Notes under the pieces: model-generated
Told to the model about the DNA's origin: nothing
Databases searched by the model: none
The model's input: only the letters and a program-made list of their open reading frames with translations
Origin: a virus
Virus record (IMG/VR): IMGVR_UViG_3300036760_000522
Span: 237,551-301,550 of that record
DNA: 64,000 nt
Direction: 5' to 3' (one strand)
Shown: positions 8,470-17,855 of the stretch, piece by piece
How the letters are laid out: each line of letters starts with the position of its first letter
Position numbering within the stretch: position 1 is the first letter of the stretch
Program-made: the position numbers and the translations under genes

Positions 8470-10663
8470 CGGTGAGTGCAGACTCCAAAACCGAGGACAA
8501 AACCGTGTTCCTATTGACCACTTGGTTGTTGTCTACAGCCCGCTGAACAGCTTGCACCGAGCCGATCAACCAAACGCGTTTCCGAGCCCTCGTCACTGCC
8601 GTGTACAGGAGATTGCGCTGCAACATGATGCCCTGTGAAGGCATGATCGGCAAAATAATGTGATCGAATTCCGAGCCTTGACAGCGATGCACGGTGACTG
8701 CGTAAGCCAGCTTCAATTTCTTCGCAGCCTCATGAGGCTCAAAGTCAACCAAGAAAACAGGGCCATCAGGATTTGTGTCGTGTATGCGAACCGACATCGT
8801 ACCGTCACGACCAATCGTTCTCAATGTTCCGACATCCCCATTGTAAACGTTGAGACGGTAGTCATTCGCGATCACCATTACTCGATCGCCCTCTCGAAAT
8901 CGTGTAGCTCCGTGTTTGTACTCGGGCGGTCCTTCAGGATTCAAAGCATCCCGCAAACTCATATTCAAACTGTCGACGCCTATTGTGCCTTTGTACTTGG
9001 GCGACAGGATCTGAAAATTGGCATGCTGATTCTTCAGTTTCACAGCCATATCCACAATCAGCTTCAGGATTGCGTCTTCGCTCTCGAGGGGTTTGAACCG
9101 AAACTCTGAAGTGGCCGCCTGCTGCAAGTTAGGCAATTGCCCACCATGAATCGCGTGTGCCGCCGAGACGATCTCCCCTTTCACAGACTGGCGAAACACC
9201 TCCGTGAGTCTGACCTGTGGAATTTTACTGCAACGAAGCAGCTCACACAAAACGTGGCCCGGTCCGACACTCGGCAACTGGGCGTCGTCGCCGACCAAAA
9301 TCAGCCGTGTTCCAGGGTGCAATGCAACCAAGAGTCGATACAGCAATTCTTGGTCGACCATGGACATCTCGTCCAAAATAACGGCGTCGGCGGTGTAGCG
9401 ACGAAAGGCATTGAAACCCCAGGACTCGCCGTCATAACCAAGAGCTCTGTGTACCGTAGAGGCTGGACGGCCAGTCATCGCTGACAACCGTTTAGCCGCG
9501 ATCCCTGTAGGAGCCATCAATTTCACATTGAGCTTGGCTTCCTCGAGTAAGTGCACAATCGCTCGAGTCGTCTGTGTTTTTCCTGTTCCAGGCAACCCTG
9601 TGATGACCAGTACGTGTTCACGGGCCAAGGTCTCGACTGCTTGTCGTTGTGACGCCGACAACGTCATGTGAGACTTTTCGTAAGCAATCAAAAATGGATC
9701 GAGGTCCACCTTGATCGTCGAGGATGTAACCAGCGATACCAAGTGCTTCGCGGTATCCCGCTCATATCTGTACAAATCGTTCAAGTAGAGACCCGCACGA
9801 TCAATCGTCACCGCCTTTTGACGTGACAAGGCCTTCACCGCTTCGTCAATCGCGCCCTTCTCGTCGGGCTTGTACTCCAACGGTTCCACATCTTCTTGCC
9901 GTGGGAGAGTCTCCAGAATCCGGAGCAACCCTGTTCGACCTAAGTAGAGATGTCCCCGTCGAGAGCCCTCCTGCAAGGCCCACAGAATGGCTCCTTGCAC
10001 ACGTCGAGGATCTGATAGTGCAACCCCTAAATGTAAAGCTACACGGTCAACCCGTGCGAAAGGCAGGAAGCCGATCTCCGTCAACCGATACGGGTTTCCC
10101 AAGATCACTCCAGGGGCTTCAGACCCAAAACGGATCATAGCCGCTTGAGTTTCCGTAGGACTGAGCCCTCCATCCCTCAGCAACACAGACAGGTCTCGTC
10201 GTTGTAGCGCTAGATCCCAAGCCAGTGTGGCGCCGGACAAGGCCTCACGCGTGACAACGTTGTTGGCCAAGTCTGAGATCTCGGATGCTTTTTCGGACAA
10301 AGCGTCAAACGTCTCTTCTTTGTACCGCTCTGCAATCAGACTGACGACGCGATAATCTGCCAACCCGTCGATGCAGCGCAGGAAAAGCACGATCTCTTGC
10401 AAATTCGGCGTGCTCAAGTAATCCCACGTACGAAACGAAAACGCGTCACCGTAGCGCTTGTTACGTGTCCACCTACCAACCAAACGAATCGGGATCCCCT
10501 CGTAAACTGTGGCAAGCCCGTACAGATTGCCCTTGGCTTTTACGGGTCTCCCAGTACCTGCGTCTAGCGACAAAATGTAGTAAGACTCTCGATTGAAAAT
10601 GATCGAGTTGACAACGCCATCAATGACGCTGTCTTCCTTCTTCGACGACTCGTCCTCGAACAC
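8435..10663 (-). CDS. RecD2-like superfamily 1B DNA helicase
   Basis: The 742-residue protein has an N-terminal region of about 330 residues with a beta-rich start and helix-hairpin-helix-like segments, as in RecD2. The helicase core follows: Walker A GLPGTGKT (356-363), motif II DEMSMVD (431-437), motif III GDDAQLPSVGPG, and the C-terminal SH3/UvrD-like pieces VTVHRCQGSEFDHIILP and YTAVTRARKRVWLIG. RecD2 enzymes are 5'-3' DNA helicases. This one may unwind DNA in replication restart or recombination. It is 3 nt from thyX upstream and overlaps the next gene downstream. Confidence 0.9.
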   Translation of the reverse strand: MFEDESSKKEDSVIDGVVNSIIFNRESYYILSLDAGTGRPVKAKGNLYGLATVYEGIPIRLVGRWTRNKRYGDAFSFRTWDYLSTPNLQEIVLFLRCIDGLADYRVVSLIAERYKEETFDALSEKASEISDLANNVVTREALSGATLAWDLALQRRDLSVLLRDGGLSPTETQAAMIRFGSEAPGVILGNPYRLTEIGFLPFARVDRVALHLGVALSDPRRVQGAILWALQEGSRRGHLYLGRTGLLRILETLPRQEDVEPLEYKPDEKGAIDEAVKALSRQKAVTIDRAGLYLNDLYRYERDTAKHLVSLVTSSTIKVDLDPFLIAYEKSHMTLSASQRQAVETLAREHVLVITGLPGTGKTQTTRAIVHLLEEAKLNVKLMAPTGIAAKRLSAMTGRPASTVHRALGYDGESWGFNAFRRYTADAVILDEMSMVDQELLYRLLVALHPGTRLILVGDDAQLPSVGPGHVLCELLRCSKIPQVRLTEVFRQSVKGEIVSAAHAIHGGQLPNLQQAATSEFRFKPLESEDAILKLIVDMAVKLKNQHANFQILSPKYKGTIGVDSLNMSLRDALNPEGPPEYKHGATRFREGDRVMVIANDYRLNVYNGDVGTLRTIGRDGTMSVRIHDTNPDGPVFLVDFEPHEAAKKLKLAYAVTVHRCQGSEFDHIILPIMPSQGIMLQRNLLYTAVTRARKRVWLIGSVQAVQRAVDNNQVVNRNTVLSSVLESALTGVVSTGEPRAN

Positions 10664-10666
10664 TGT

Positions 10667-11599
10667 CTATCGATCTATGCTAGGAACCGCGGCCATCGCC
10701 AGCGTATGAAAATGTGTGGGGTCCTTAGCGGTCGTCAAATCCAAATCAAAATTTGGAATCACAGCCTGGGCAATGAGCTTGGCCTTGAACTCGCCAACTT
10801 CACGGTCGGACAAACCGTACACGGCTATCTCCTTGTCGGACATCGAGGCCACTCGTCCCATATTTCCGATAAGGCAATTCATCTCCATGCGACTGAATGT
10901 GACGGCACAACGGGCGTAATCGACCCAAGCCTCGAAGGCCAGCGGTGCAACACAACGAGCTAAACCAGCCTTGACCCGAGCGAATTCCTGTATCTCCCAC
11001 TGAGCGTGTGAGTCCGTCCGCAGAGTCAGGAAATGGAGCAGATTGTGGAGATCAATCTTCCAGTACCACTCCGTATACAAGCCTAGACTGAGAGGAACAC
11101 GAGCAAGCTCCCGAGCGATCTCCTCGGTTAGAGCATCAACGTACCCAGAACTAACGTGGCTGTAGAGCACTTTCCACGTCGACATCCAACGATCATAGGT
11201 TTCACGGTCGGTCTGTTCACTGCGCCCCTGGCGGTTCGCACTGCTCTGTTTTCGGAAGACTTCAAACTCCGGAACGTAGAATTGTAAAGGAGCCAACGAA
11301 TACCGCATTGAGAATTCGTTCACATTTGCCGTGCGATGTCGGATCAACTGACGCGCAACGAAAATCGGCAGTTTCACGTGAAACTTCAACTCCACCATTT
11401 CTAGTGGTGTGGTGTGGTGCTGACGAACCAAATACCGGATTAGGCCACGATCGTCACTTACGGTCTTCGTGCCCGGTCCATAGGAAACCCGAGCAGCCTG
11501 TACGATCGAGGCGTCCCCGCCCATATAGTCGACGAGAGCAACGAACCCGTGATTCAAAACCGGAAAGTACTTGCCTTTGACTTCGTCTGCGGTGGGCAT
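10667..11599 (-). CDS. thyX: FAD-dependent thymidylate synthase
   Basis: This 310-residue protein carries the ThyX signature from R87 to Y100 (RHRTANVNEFSMRY, matching RHRx7S-type consensus). A C-terminal WKIDLHNLLHFLTLRTD segment matches the family's flavin and dUMP-binding helix. ThyX converts dUMP to dTMP with methylene-tetrahydrofolate, NADPH and FAD. In this module it complements ribonucleotide reductase, dCTP deaminase and a MazG-like enzyme in supplying dNTPs. It is somewhat longer than bacterial ThyX (220-260) because of an insertion and a C-terminal extension. Confidence 0.95.
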   Translation of the reverse strand: MPTADEVKGKYFPVLNHGFVALVDYMGGDASIVQAARVSYGPGTKTVSDDRGLIRYLVRQHHTTPLEMVELKFHVKLPIFVARQLIRHRTANVNEFSMRYSLAPLQFYVPEFEVFRKQSSANRQGRSEQTDRETYDRWMSTWKVLYSHVSSGYVDALTEEIARELARVPLSLGLYTEWYWKIDLHNLLHFLTLRTDSHAQWEIQEFARVKAGLARCVAPLAFEAWVDYARCAVTFSRMEMNCLIGNMGRVASMSDKEIAVYGLSDREVGEFKAKLIAQAVIPNFDLDLTTAKDPTHFHTLAMAAVPSIDR

Positions 11600-11632
11600 G
11601 GGAGCCCTAACACCGGCTCAGAAACCAAGGAT

Positions 11633-12412
11633 TTAGCACAAATCTACGAAAGCAATCTCAGAGATACACGCTGTACCGAGCTTGCGAGCCGCCTGAGCCT
11701 TCGACGACGTTGACTCCGGATCCGACATAACCAAGTACGTGAGACCGCGCACAACGGACGATTTGACCGATGCGCCTGCCTGCTCAGCCAAACGTTCAAG
11801 CTCAGCTCTAGGTCGCGACGACTTGCCTGTGAAGCACACCGACTTGCCTGTGAGCTTACCTGAAGAACGTTCCCGCAAAGAAACTCCAGCCTCCAAAATG
11901 TCATCCACCATGGCGTGGTTCTTTGTCAGCCAAGCGACCAAAGCCTCAGCTCGAGAAGGACCGACGCTTGGCACAGTACACAGCTGATTCGATCGCGCTG
12001 TCCGAAGCTTTTCCACAGTGTAGAAACCCGCCAACACGAGTGCTTCGAATGTGATCTCCCCACAAAGCGGAACACAAAGTGACCCAAGGAACTTGGGTAA
12101 GGAAACAGGTAGCGGGCGACGCAGCTCCGACAATAACTTCCTCGCAGATACCTCTCCCAAGCCAGAAATCCCGACCAAGTCCTCGTACCGAAGCCGGTAC
12201 AGGTCCGCAACAGACTCCACGTGTTTTCCGACGACGAGTTTCTCGATCACGACCTCGCCCCATTCCAAGATCCCAAGCCCTTTGACCCAGCGACGAATTC
12301 GGCCCACCGTTTGAGCCGGGCAATTTTCGACATTGGTGCAGACAAGATGCTCTCCTTCCCAGTGGACAGCGGACTGACACGCTGGACACACTTCAGGAAA
12401 CAATGCCAACAC
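11633..12412 (-). CDS. ligA: NAD-dependent DNA ligase, C-terminal fragment (Zn finger, HhH, BRCT)
   Basis: The 259-residue protein corresponds to the C-terminal half of LigA. It has a four-cysteine zinc finger (C9, C12, C25, C31), tandem helix-hairpin-helix repeats (LVGISGLGEVSARKLL, LCTVPSVGPSRAEAL) and a BRCT domain from about residue 185 (LTGKSVCFTGKSSRPRAELE). The catalytic half is encoded separately at 13086-14180, with a homing-endonuclease gene between. The break falls exactly between the OB fold and the zinc finger. This piece has its own ATG and overlaps the endonuclease gene by 20 nt, so it could be translated and reassemble with the N-terminal half. Confidence 0.88.
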   Translation of the reverse strand: MLALFPEVCPACQSAVHWEGEHLVCTNVENCPAQTVGRIRRWVKGLGILEWGEVVIEKLVVGKHVESVADLYRLRYEDLVGISGLGEVSARKLLSELRRPLPVSLPKFLGSLCVPLCGEITFEALVLAGFYTVEKLRTARSNQLCTVPSVGPSRAEALVAWLTKNHAMVDDILEAGVSLRERSSGKLTGKSVCFTGKSSRPRAELERLAEQAGASVKSSVVRGLTYLVMSDPESTSSKAQAARKLGTACISEIAFVDLC

Positions 12413-13085
12413 CCCTTTCGAAAAAACACAACAACTGATAGTTTACCCACACGGCGTGCATCTCTCGGCTCTCTACATACTTGTGCAAAGCGGACTTTTT
12501 TGCTTGTGTTTTGGGGTTCTTTTCGAGATGGTCTCCCTTAACCTCCCACACCTCGGTTATCCCGTCGGCTAGAACCAGAAAGTCCGGTATGAACCGATAG
12601 CGCACGCCTTCAAATTCGTAAGGTATCGTGAACGGTTCCACTTCATACGATCTAATTAGCAGGGCACGATCAAAAACAGCTGCCATTCTAGCTTCCCACG
12701 TGGATCTAACGTATGCAAATCCACAGATCAATTTGGGGCTCCTGATCAAGATGTGGGCTCCGTACTTGTGCCGAAGATTTGCCTCTGATACTCCGCGGGA
12801 GATCTTGGCACGAATCTCCGGAGTCCGTTCGTACTTCCCCGCGAACCCTAACCCCTTACCCTTACGGTTAGCACACATTTTCGCAATTGACGAGGAACTG
12901 TGACCGCCACTCGTGGGGTTAGAAATCTTCATACGCTCCGATTGCGCTTTTCGAATCCGCTCCGAGCGCAGGAATTCTAGACCAAAAGATGTCTTGAAGT
13001 CTTTAGCTGTGGCGTACCCGTGCGCCCTGATGTGGTTGGTGCTCAAAAACTCAGTCTTCATCCCACAGACCGGACAGACCAGCAT
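12393..13085 (-). CDS. Homing endonuclease (zinc finger, NUMOD-like, PD-(D/E)XK)
   Basis: The 230-residue protein starts with a MucR/Ros-like C2H2 finger (C4, C7, H18, H22). It continues with two NUMOD3-like DNA-binding segments (RMKISNPTSGGHSSSS, RTPEIRAKISRGVSEA) and ends with a nuclease core whose PD...ExK residues are D168, E181 and K183 (FIPDFLVL ... EVWEVKGD). This composite is typical of phage free-standing homing endonucleases. The ATG abuts the TGA of the ligase N-terminal half (TGAATG) and the stop lies inside the ligase C-terminal half, so the gene splits ligA. It probably cuts an uninterrupted ligA allele in competing phages, promoting its own spread. Confidence 0.85.
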   Translation of the reverse strand: MLVCPVCGMKTEFLSTNHIRAHGYATAKDFKTSFGLEFLRSERIRKAQSERMKISNPTSGGHSSSSIAKMCANRKGKGLGFAGKYERTPEIRAKISRGVSEANLRHKYGAHILIRSPKLICGFAYVRSTWEARMAAVFDRALLIRSYEVEPFTIPYEFEGVRYRFIPDFLVLADGITEVWEVKGDHLEKNPKTQAKKSALHKYVESREMHAVWVNYQLLCFFERGVGIVS

Positions 13086-14180
13086 TCAGACCACCTTATG
13101 TATCTTTGGAATCACGTCATTTGCCCTAGACACCAAGATCTTGTCTCCAATCTGAAGGCCTGATGCCCTGAGAAACCCAGCTGAATACAAACTAGCATTC
13201 ACGATAGTGACGCCAACCAACTGCACTGGCTCGAACACAGCCACAGGTGTCAGACGCCCGGTCCCGCCCACCTGCCACTTGACATCCAAGAGCACAGTTT
13301 CACGGGACTGCGGACGGAACTTGAATGCCACGGCAGCACGTGGTCGGCCGTGTAAATCACCCAGCTGACGGTGGAGATCAACGTCATCGTACCGGACCAC
13401 CAGACCGTCTATTTCGTAGTCCAACACGAGCCGCCTGTCGTGATACTTTTCCCAAAAAGACGTGACTTCATCGAGGGCGTAACAGGAGTACCACTCAGGC
13501 ACGTTGAAGCCGAGACTGGTCAGAAACTCGAACTGCCGACTAAACATTGCGGTCTCATGTCCGTCAACGACCTCATAAACCAACACGTTCAAATGTTCGC
13601 ACCCCTGACCATCATAGCGTTTGGCCGTCCCAGACGCAGTGTTGCGGGGATTTGAAGTAGTCGCGAAGTGCTTGGCGTGGTCCGACTTGAACAAAACTAT
13701 TTCGCCACGAACAGTCAGCTGCGAAAGAGAAGGATTTGAGATCCTCCTTGGAACTTTCATGCGGCAAACGTTCGCCGTGATGTCCTCCCCAACAGTGCCG
13801 TCACCACGTGTCAATGCCTGGACGAGCACCCCCTCTTCGTAGCGCAGACTCACAGAAATCCCGTCGAGCTTCGACACCACAACCCACGGTCCATGATTTC
13901 GAATCCCGTCGGACCAACGCTTCAATTCCTCTGGCGTTTGGACCTTGTTGAGAGATCCCATGACAAAATCATGTCGCACCTTGGACCAATTCGAAACCGG
14001 TGGCGCTCCAACAGCCTTCAACTCTGCACTAGCAGGTGCAAGCGTTCGGAGTTCGTCACACCACGAATCGTACGTTTCGTCGTCAACGACCGGTACTACA
14101 CTGTAGTAGGCGACACGAGCCTCACGAATACGCCCCTCTAATACCTGTACTCTATTCGTCGTCACGTGATGTGTGATCAT
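13086..14180 (-). CDS. ligA: NAD-dependent DNA ligase, N-terminal catalytic fragment
   Basis: The protein has 364 residues from ATG 14180. A TTG at 14198 gives 6 more but is less likely. It holds a domain-Ia-like N-terminus, the adenylation domain with nucleophile lysine in KLDG (104-107), TRGDGTVGEDIT, a conserved TASGTAKRYD segment, and most of the OB fold ending GDKILVSRANDVIPKIHKVV. It stops precisely where intact LigA continues into the zinc finger. Missing domains are encoded 670 nt downstream in another frame. The adenylation and OB parts could self-adenylate, but full nick sealing normally needs the HhH/zinc part, so the two halves may act together. Confidence 0.9.
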   Translation of the reverse strand: MITHHVTTNRVQVLEGRIREARVAYYSVVPVVDDETYDSWCDELRTLAPASAELKAVGAPPVSNWSKVRHDFVMGSLNKVQTPEELKRWSDGIRNHGPWVVVSKLDGISVSLRYEEGVLVQALTRGDGTVGEDITANVCRMKVPRRISNPSLSQLTVRGEIVLFKSDHAKHFATTSNPRNTASGTAKRYDGQGCEHLNVLVYEVVDGHETAMFSRQFEFLTSLGFNVPEWYSCYALDEVTSFWEKYHDRRLVLDYEIDGLVVRYDDVDLHRQLGDLHGRPRAAVAFKFRPQSRETVLLDVKWQVGGTGRLTPVAVFEPVQLVGVTIVNASLYSAGFLRASGLQIGDKILVSRANDVIPKIHKVV

Positions 14181-14406
14181 CGGAAAATGGTAACCCAAGC
14201 GGCACCCTCACGTCAAACAAGGGTGTGTCACTTGTGTCAAATCCGTCCGGTAAGAGAGCCTCACCGTCCAAGATCTCCATAACCGAGACCCGCACAGTTC
14301 GACCCACCAAACCTTGAAGAATCCCAGTAAGATCTCCACTCAGGGCGCCTTCAACCGCGAAACGTCCGCCTTCAAGAACTCCTAGTTGTCCTTCCAAAAG
14401 ACGCAT
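14152..14406 (-). CDS. Small hypothetical protein between ligase and RNR genes
   Basis: This 84-residue protein, starting MRLLEGQLGVLEGGRFAVEG, is hydrophobic-aliphatic with a C-terminal acidic end (FSDDHTSRDDE). I do not recognise a family. Its ATG overlaps the nrdB stop (TGATG) and its 3' end overlaps the ligase start, so it fits the continuous leftward operon. Confidence 0.55.
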   Translation of the reverse strand: MRLLEGQLGVLEGGRFAVEGALSGDLTGILQGLVGRTVRVSVMEILDGEALLPDGFDTSDTPLFDVRVPLGLPFSDDHTSRDDE

Positions 14407-15431
14407 CAGAAATCCTCCACAAAAGACACAGATCCGGTAACACCAACTTGGTACGACGCTACGCGACGCTCGAAAAAATTCGTGACTTCTTGAACATCCT
14501 GAAGAGCCATAAAGCCGAGCGGGTTTTTGGTGCCGTACTGAGGTTCAAGATCAAGCTGTGTGAGACGCTGGTCGGCCATGAACTCTAAGTAGCCCCGCAA
14601 GTCTCGGTAGGACAGCCCTGCCACGCCTGAGTCCAGGACGTCATGTGCAAACTGTGATTCAGCTTCCACAGCCTCCTGAACCATGGTCCGGACTGACGCT
14701 ACCAACTCACTGTCGAACAGTTCGGGTTCCTCTTCCCGTATGACTTTGACGATGTCGAACGCGAACCGTATGTGGCAGCTCTCATCGCGAAACACCCAGT
14801 TGGTGCCTGTCGCAAGTCCGTGTAGCAGGCCCCGGTCTCGAAGGTAGTAAACGTACGCAAACGCACCGAAGAAGAACAACCCTTCGACGCACGCAGCGAA
14901 AGCGATCAAGTTCAGAAGGAACTGCCGGCGCAACGAACGGTCGGACAACTTCTGGACGGACGCCATGGAGTTTGTCCAGCGAAAGCAAAATTCCGCCTTC
15001 TTTGCAATAGACGGAATGTTCTCCACTGCGGCGAACGCTCGGGCCCGGGCATCGTAGTCCGCAATGTAGGTGTCCAACAGGGTCAAGTAGAACTGAACGT
15101 GGAGGGCTTCCTCGTACAACTGGCGGGACAGGTACAGGCGGGCCTCAGGAGCGTTCAGGTGGCGGTACAGGGATAGGACCAGGTTGTTGGACACGATCGT
15201 GTCCCCGGTCGCGAAAAACGCTACCAGGCGCTCCACGATGTGTCTCTGACCGGTTGAGAGGCGCCCCAGGACATCCACGTCCCCCGCGAAGTCAACCTCC
15301 TCGACCGTCCAGGTGTTCTTGATAGCGTCCCGGTACTGGTCGTAAAAACGCGGATAAACCATCGGCCGTAGGGTGAGACACAGGCCGGGGTCCAACAACC
15401 GGGCCGGCCGTCGATATTCGGTCACTGACAA
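14406..15431 (-). CDS. nrdB: Class I ribonucleotide reductase, beta subunit
   Basis: The 341-residue protein matches the R2 fold. Metal-ligand helices include QLYEEALHVQFY, where E108 and H111 are ligands and Y115 sits four residues after the histidine, the place of the radical tyrosine in E. coli R2 (Y122). A second ligand pair lies in VFRDESCHIRFAFD. The C-terminus (SVSFVEDF) resembles the peptide that docks on the alpha subunit. It generates the radical for ribonucleotide reduction. It overlaps nrdA by 10 nt. Confidence 0.92.
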   Translation of the reverse strand: MSVTEYRRPARLLDPGLCLTLRPMVYPRFYDQYRDAIKNTWTVEEVDFAGDVDVLGRLSTGQRHIVERLVAFFATGDTIVSNNLVLSLYRHLNAPEARLYLSRQLYEEALHVQFYLTLLDTYIADYDARARAFAAVENIPSIAKKAEFCFRWTNSMASVQKLSDRSLRRQFLLNLIAFAACVEGLFFFGAFAYVYYLRDRGLLHGLATGTNWVFRDESCHIRFAFDIVKVIREEEPELFDSELVASVRTMVQEAVEAESQFAHDVLDSGVAGLSYRDLRGYLEFMADQRLTQLDLEPQYGTKNPLGFMALQDVQEVTNFFERRVASYQVGVTGSVSFVEDF

Positions 15432-17848
15432 GCCTCACAAGAACCGCTGTAGGCATTTTCGATGGAACACGACAAAACACCAGGCTCTACGTCCGCGATG
15501 TGTCCGTTCCCGCCGTGACCGTTCGTATACCCGCTCCCACTACTGTGGCCATTCCCGTTTTTGGGTGGGACTGTTGTTGTTTTCGCAATCCTAGTAGCCG
15601 GGCGAGATCGTAAGTAATACGTGGTCTTGAGACCTGACTTCCAAGCGTACATATACATACTCGACGCTCGACCTATGTCCGGGTTCTCCATGAACAGATT
15701 GAGAGACTGACTCTGGTCGATGTAGGGACCTCGTGCAGCGGCAAGATCGATCAGGGATCTCTGCGAGAGTTCCCAAGCCGTCCGATAAAGCACTCGCAGG
15801 TCACCAGGGATTTCTGCGATGTCGTGCACAGACCCGTCAGCAGCCTTGATACGATCCCGCACATCCTCGGTCCAAAGACCGAGACGTTTGAGATCGGACG
15901 CCAAGTACGCATTGACCTGCAAAAACTCTCCGCTCAAGGTCTCCCGCTTAAACAGGTTGGAGACTTGGGGTTCCAAACATTCACAGCACCCTGCAATCGA
16001 AGCAATCGTGGCAGTCGGAGCAATGGCAATCAGTAACGAGTTTCGTAGCCCGACCTTCTGAATGCGTTGAGACAAAGCACTCCATCGAGCAGTGTCAGAC
16101 GGTGTGACTCCCCAAGCGTCAAACTGTAGCTCCCCTTGCGAAGTCCGAGTTTCTGCAAAAGCTGGATGTTGTCCAAGTTCCTCCGCCAGATCAGCCGACG
16201 CCGACAAGGCGTGGTAGTAGATCTCTTCCGAGATCTTAGTTGAAAGACACAAGGCTTCAGGGGAGTCGAACGGCAAACGAAGCGAGAAAAAGACATCCTG
16301 TAAACCCATGAATCCCAACCCCACAGGTCGCCAACGTCGATTGGATGTTTTGGCCTTTTCAACAGGATAGAAATTCAAATCGATCACACGATCCAACTGA
16401 CGGATAGCTGAGCGGACCGTTCGGCCCAAGGCTTCAAAGTCAAACGCAGTCGCAGATAAATGACGCGACAGGTTGATCGATCCGAGATTGCAGACCGCAG
16501 TTGCATCACTTGAGGTCACTTCCAAAATCTCTGTGCACAAATTTGAAAGGTGCACAGTCCCGCCCTTGTAAGTCTGGTTGCAGGCGCGATTACTCTTGTC
16601 TTTGAACGTGAACCATCCGTTCCCTGTCTCAGCCAACGTACGCAACATTCGAGTGTACAGATCTCGGGCTTTGATGGTCTTCAGAGCCAAACCGTCCATC
16701 TCGGCTATCGCGTAGGCGGCATCAAAATCCGTTCCCCACAAGTCTGTCAAATGAGGGACGCGTTTCGGGTCAAACAGACTCCAGTCAAGGTCCTCCTCGA
16801 CTCGTCGCATGAACAAGTCCGGGATCCAATTCGCCAAATGCAAATTCGGAGTCCGCCTCGAAGGATCCCCAGTGCCGTCACGCAGCTCGAGGAACTCAAG
16901 AATGTCCGCGTGCCAGGACTCCAAATACACTGCACAAGCCCCCTTGCGCTTGCCACCCTGATTCACTGCGGCAACCGACGCGTCGAGTGTCTTCAGCCAA
17001 GGTATGACGCCGTTCGAATAGCCGTTCGTGCTCGCAATCAAACTACCCCTTGACCGTACCCTTGTGTACGAGATTCCGATCCCGCCAGAGAATTTGCTCA
17101 GCTGTGCCACAGCAGCATAGGAATCGTAGATGCTCTGCAAGGAGTCCTGAGGTGAATCGAGAAGAAAACAGGACGACAATTGCTCGTGACACGTACCTGC
17201 ATTGAAAAGAGTCGGAGAACTAGGCAGGTACGAAAGCGTCGAGAACAAACGGTAGAACTCGAGAGCCTCCGCAGTCGACTTAGCAAGGGCACACGCAATG
17301 CGCATGAAGAAGTGCTGCGGGGTTTCGATGACTTTGCGCGTCTCCGGGTGACGCAACAAATAGCGGTCATACAACGTGCGAAGCCCAAAGTACTCAAACT
17401 CTGACGTACGCTCAGGCACAATGTTCATGTTGTATTTGCGCTTCGACTGATCAACAAACTTGACCAGCCGGGAACTGATCAGCCCCAACTGATGACCAAT
17501 TGAGACTGATTGGGAAAACGAGGAGATGTCTTGACCGGTTACCTCTTTGTCGATGTAAACTGAAAGCAGTCTAGCAGCCAGCTTGGAGTACTCCGGCTCC
17601 TCAACGATAAGACTGCTTGCTGTTCGAATCGACAACTCGTCAAGCTCCTGTGTAGTTGCACGGTCGTACAGACCGCCTATGGTCTTGAGTGCAACACGCA
17701 ACGTGTCTACTGAAGTCAAACCTGTTGCAGATCGTGTGACGGCACGAACGATCTTGTTTACATCTACAGGCTCAGCCGTGCCGTCACGTTTGACGACACA
17801 CATCTGTGTTTGAACGTTCGAATCTGCAATCTGAATTTGTGGTTCCAT
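15422..17848 (-). CDS. nrdA: Class I ribonucleotide reductase, alpha subunit
   Basis: The 808-residue protein begins with an ATP-cone-like segment (VVKRDGTAEPVDVNKIVRAV), the allosteric activity site. The catalytic barrel shows SSCFLLDS, NLCTEILEV and AVCNLGSINLS around the active cysteines. The C-terminus is a flexible glycine/asparagine-rich linker followed by a redox CxxC in SGSCEACQ, which relays electrons from thioredoxin or glutaredoxin. It reduces NDPs to dNDPs for phage DNA synthesis. It is followed at once by nrdB and preceded by the delta clamp-loader gene. Confidence 0.95.
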   Translation of the reverse strand: MEPQIQIADSNVQTQMCVVKRDGTAEPVDVNKIVRAVTRSATGLTSVDTLRVALKTIGGLYDRATTQELDELSIRTASSLIVEEPEYSKLAARLLSVYIDKEVTGQDISSFSQSVSIGHQLGLISSRLVKFVDQSKRKYNMNIVPERTSEFEYFGLRTLYDRYLLRHPETRKVIETPQHFFMRIACALAKSTAEALEFYRLFSTLSYLPSSPTLFNAGTCHEQLSSCFLLDSPQDSLQSIYDSYAAVAQLSKFSGGIGISYTRVRSRGSLIASTNGYSNGVIPWLKTLDASVAAVNQGGKRKGACAVYLESWHADILEFLELRDGTGDPSRRTPNLHLANWIPDLFMRRVEEDLDWSLFDPKRVPHLTDLWGTDFDAAYAIAEMDGLALKTIKARDLYTRMLRTLAETGNGWFTFKDKSNRACNQTYKGGTVHLSNLCTEILEVTSSDATAVCNLGSINLSRHLSATAFDFEALGRTVRSAIRQLDRVIDLNFYPVEKAKTSNRRWRPVGLGFMGLQDVFFSLRLPFDSPEALCLSTKISEEIYYHALSASADLAEELGQHPAFAETRTSQGELQFDAWGVTPSDTARWSALSQRIQKVGLRNSLLIAIAPTATIASIAGCCECLEPQVSNLFKRETLSGEFLQVNAYLASDLKRLGLWTEDVRDRIKAADGSVHDIAEIPGDLRVLYRTAWELSQRSLIDLAAARGPYIDQSQSLNLFMENPDIGRASSMYMYAWKSGLKTTYYLRSRPATRIAKTTTVPPKNGNGHSSGSGYTNGHGGNGHIADVEPGVLSCSIENAYSGSCEACQ

Positions 17849-17855
17849 TGTGTCC

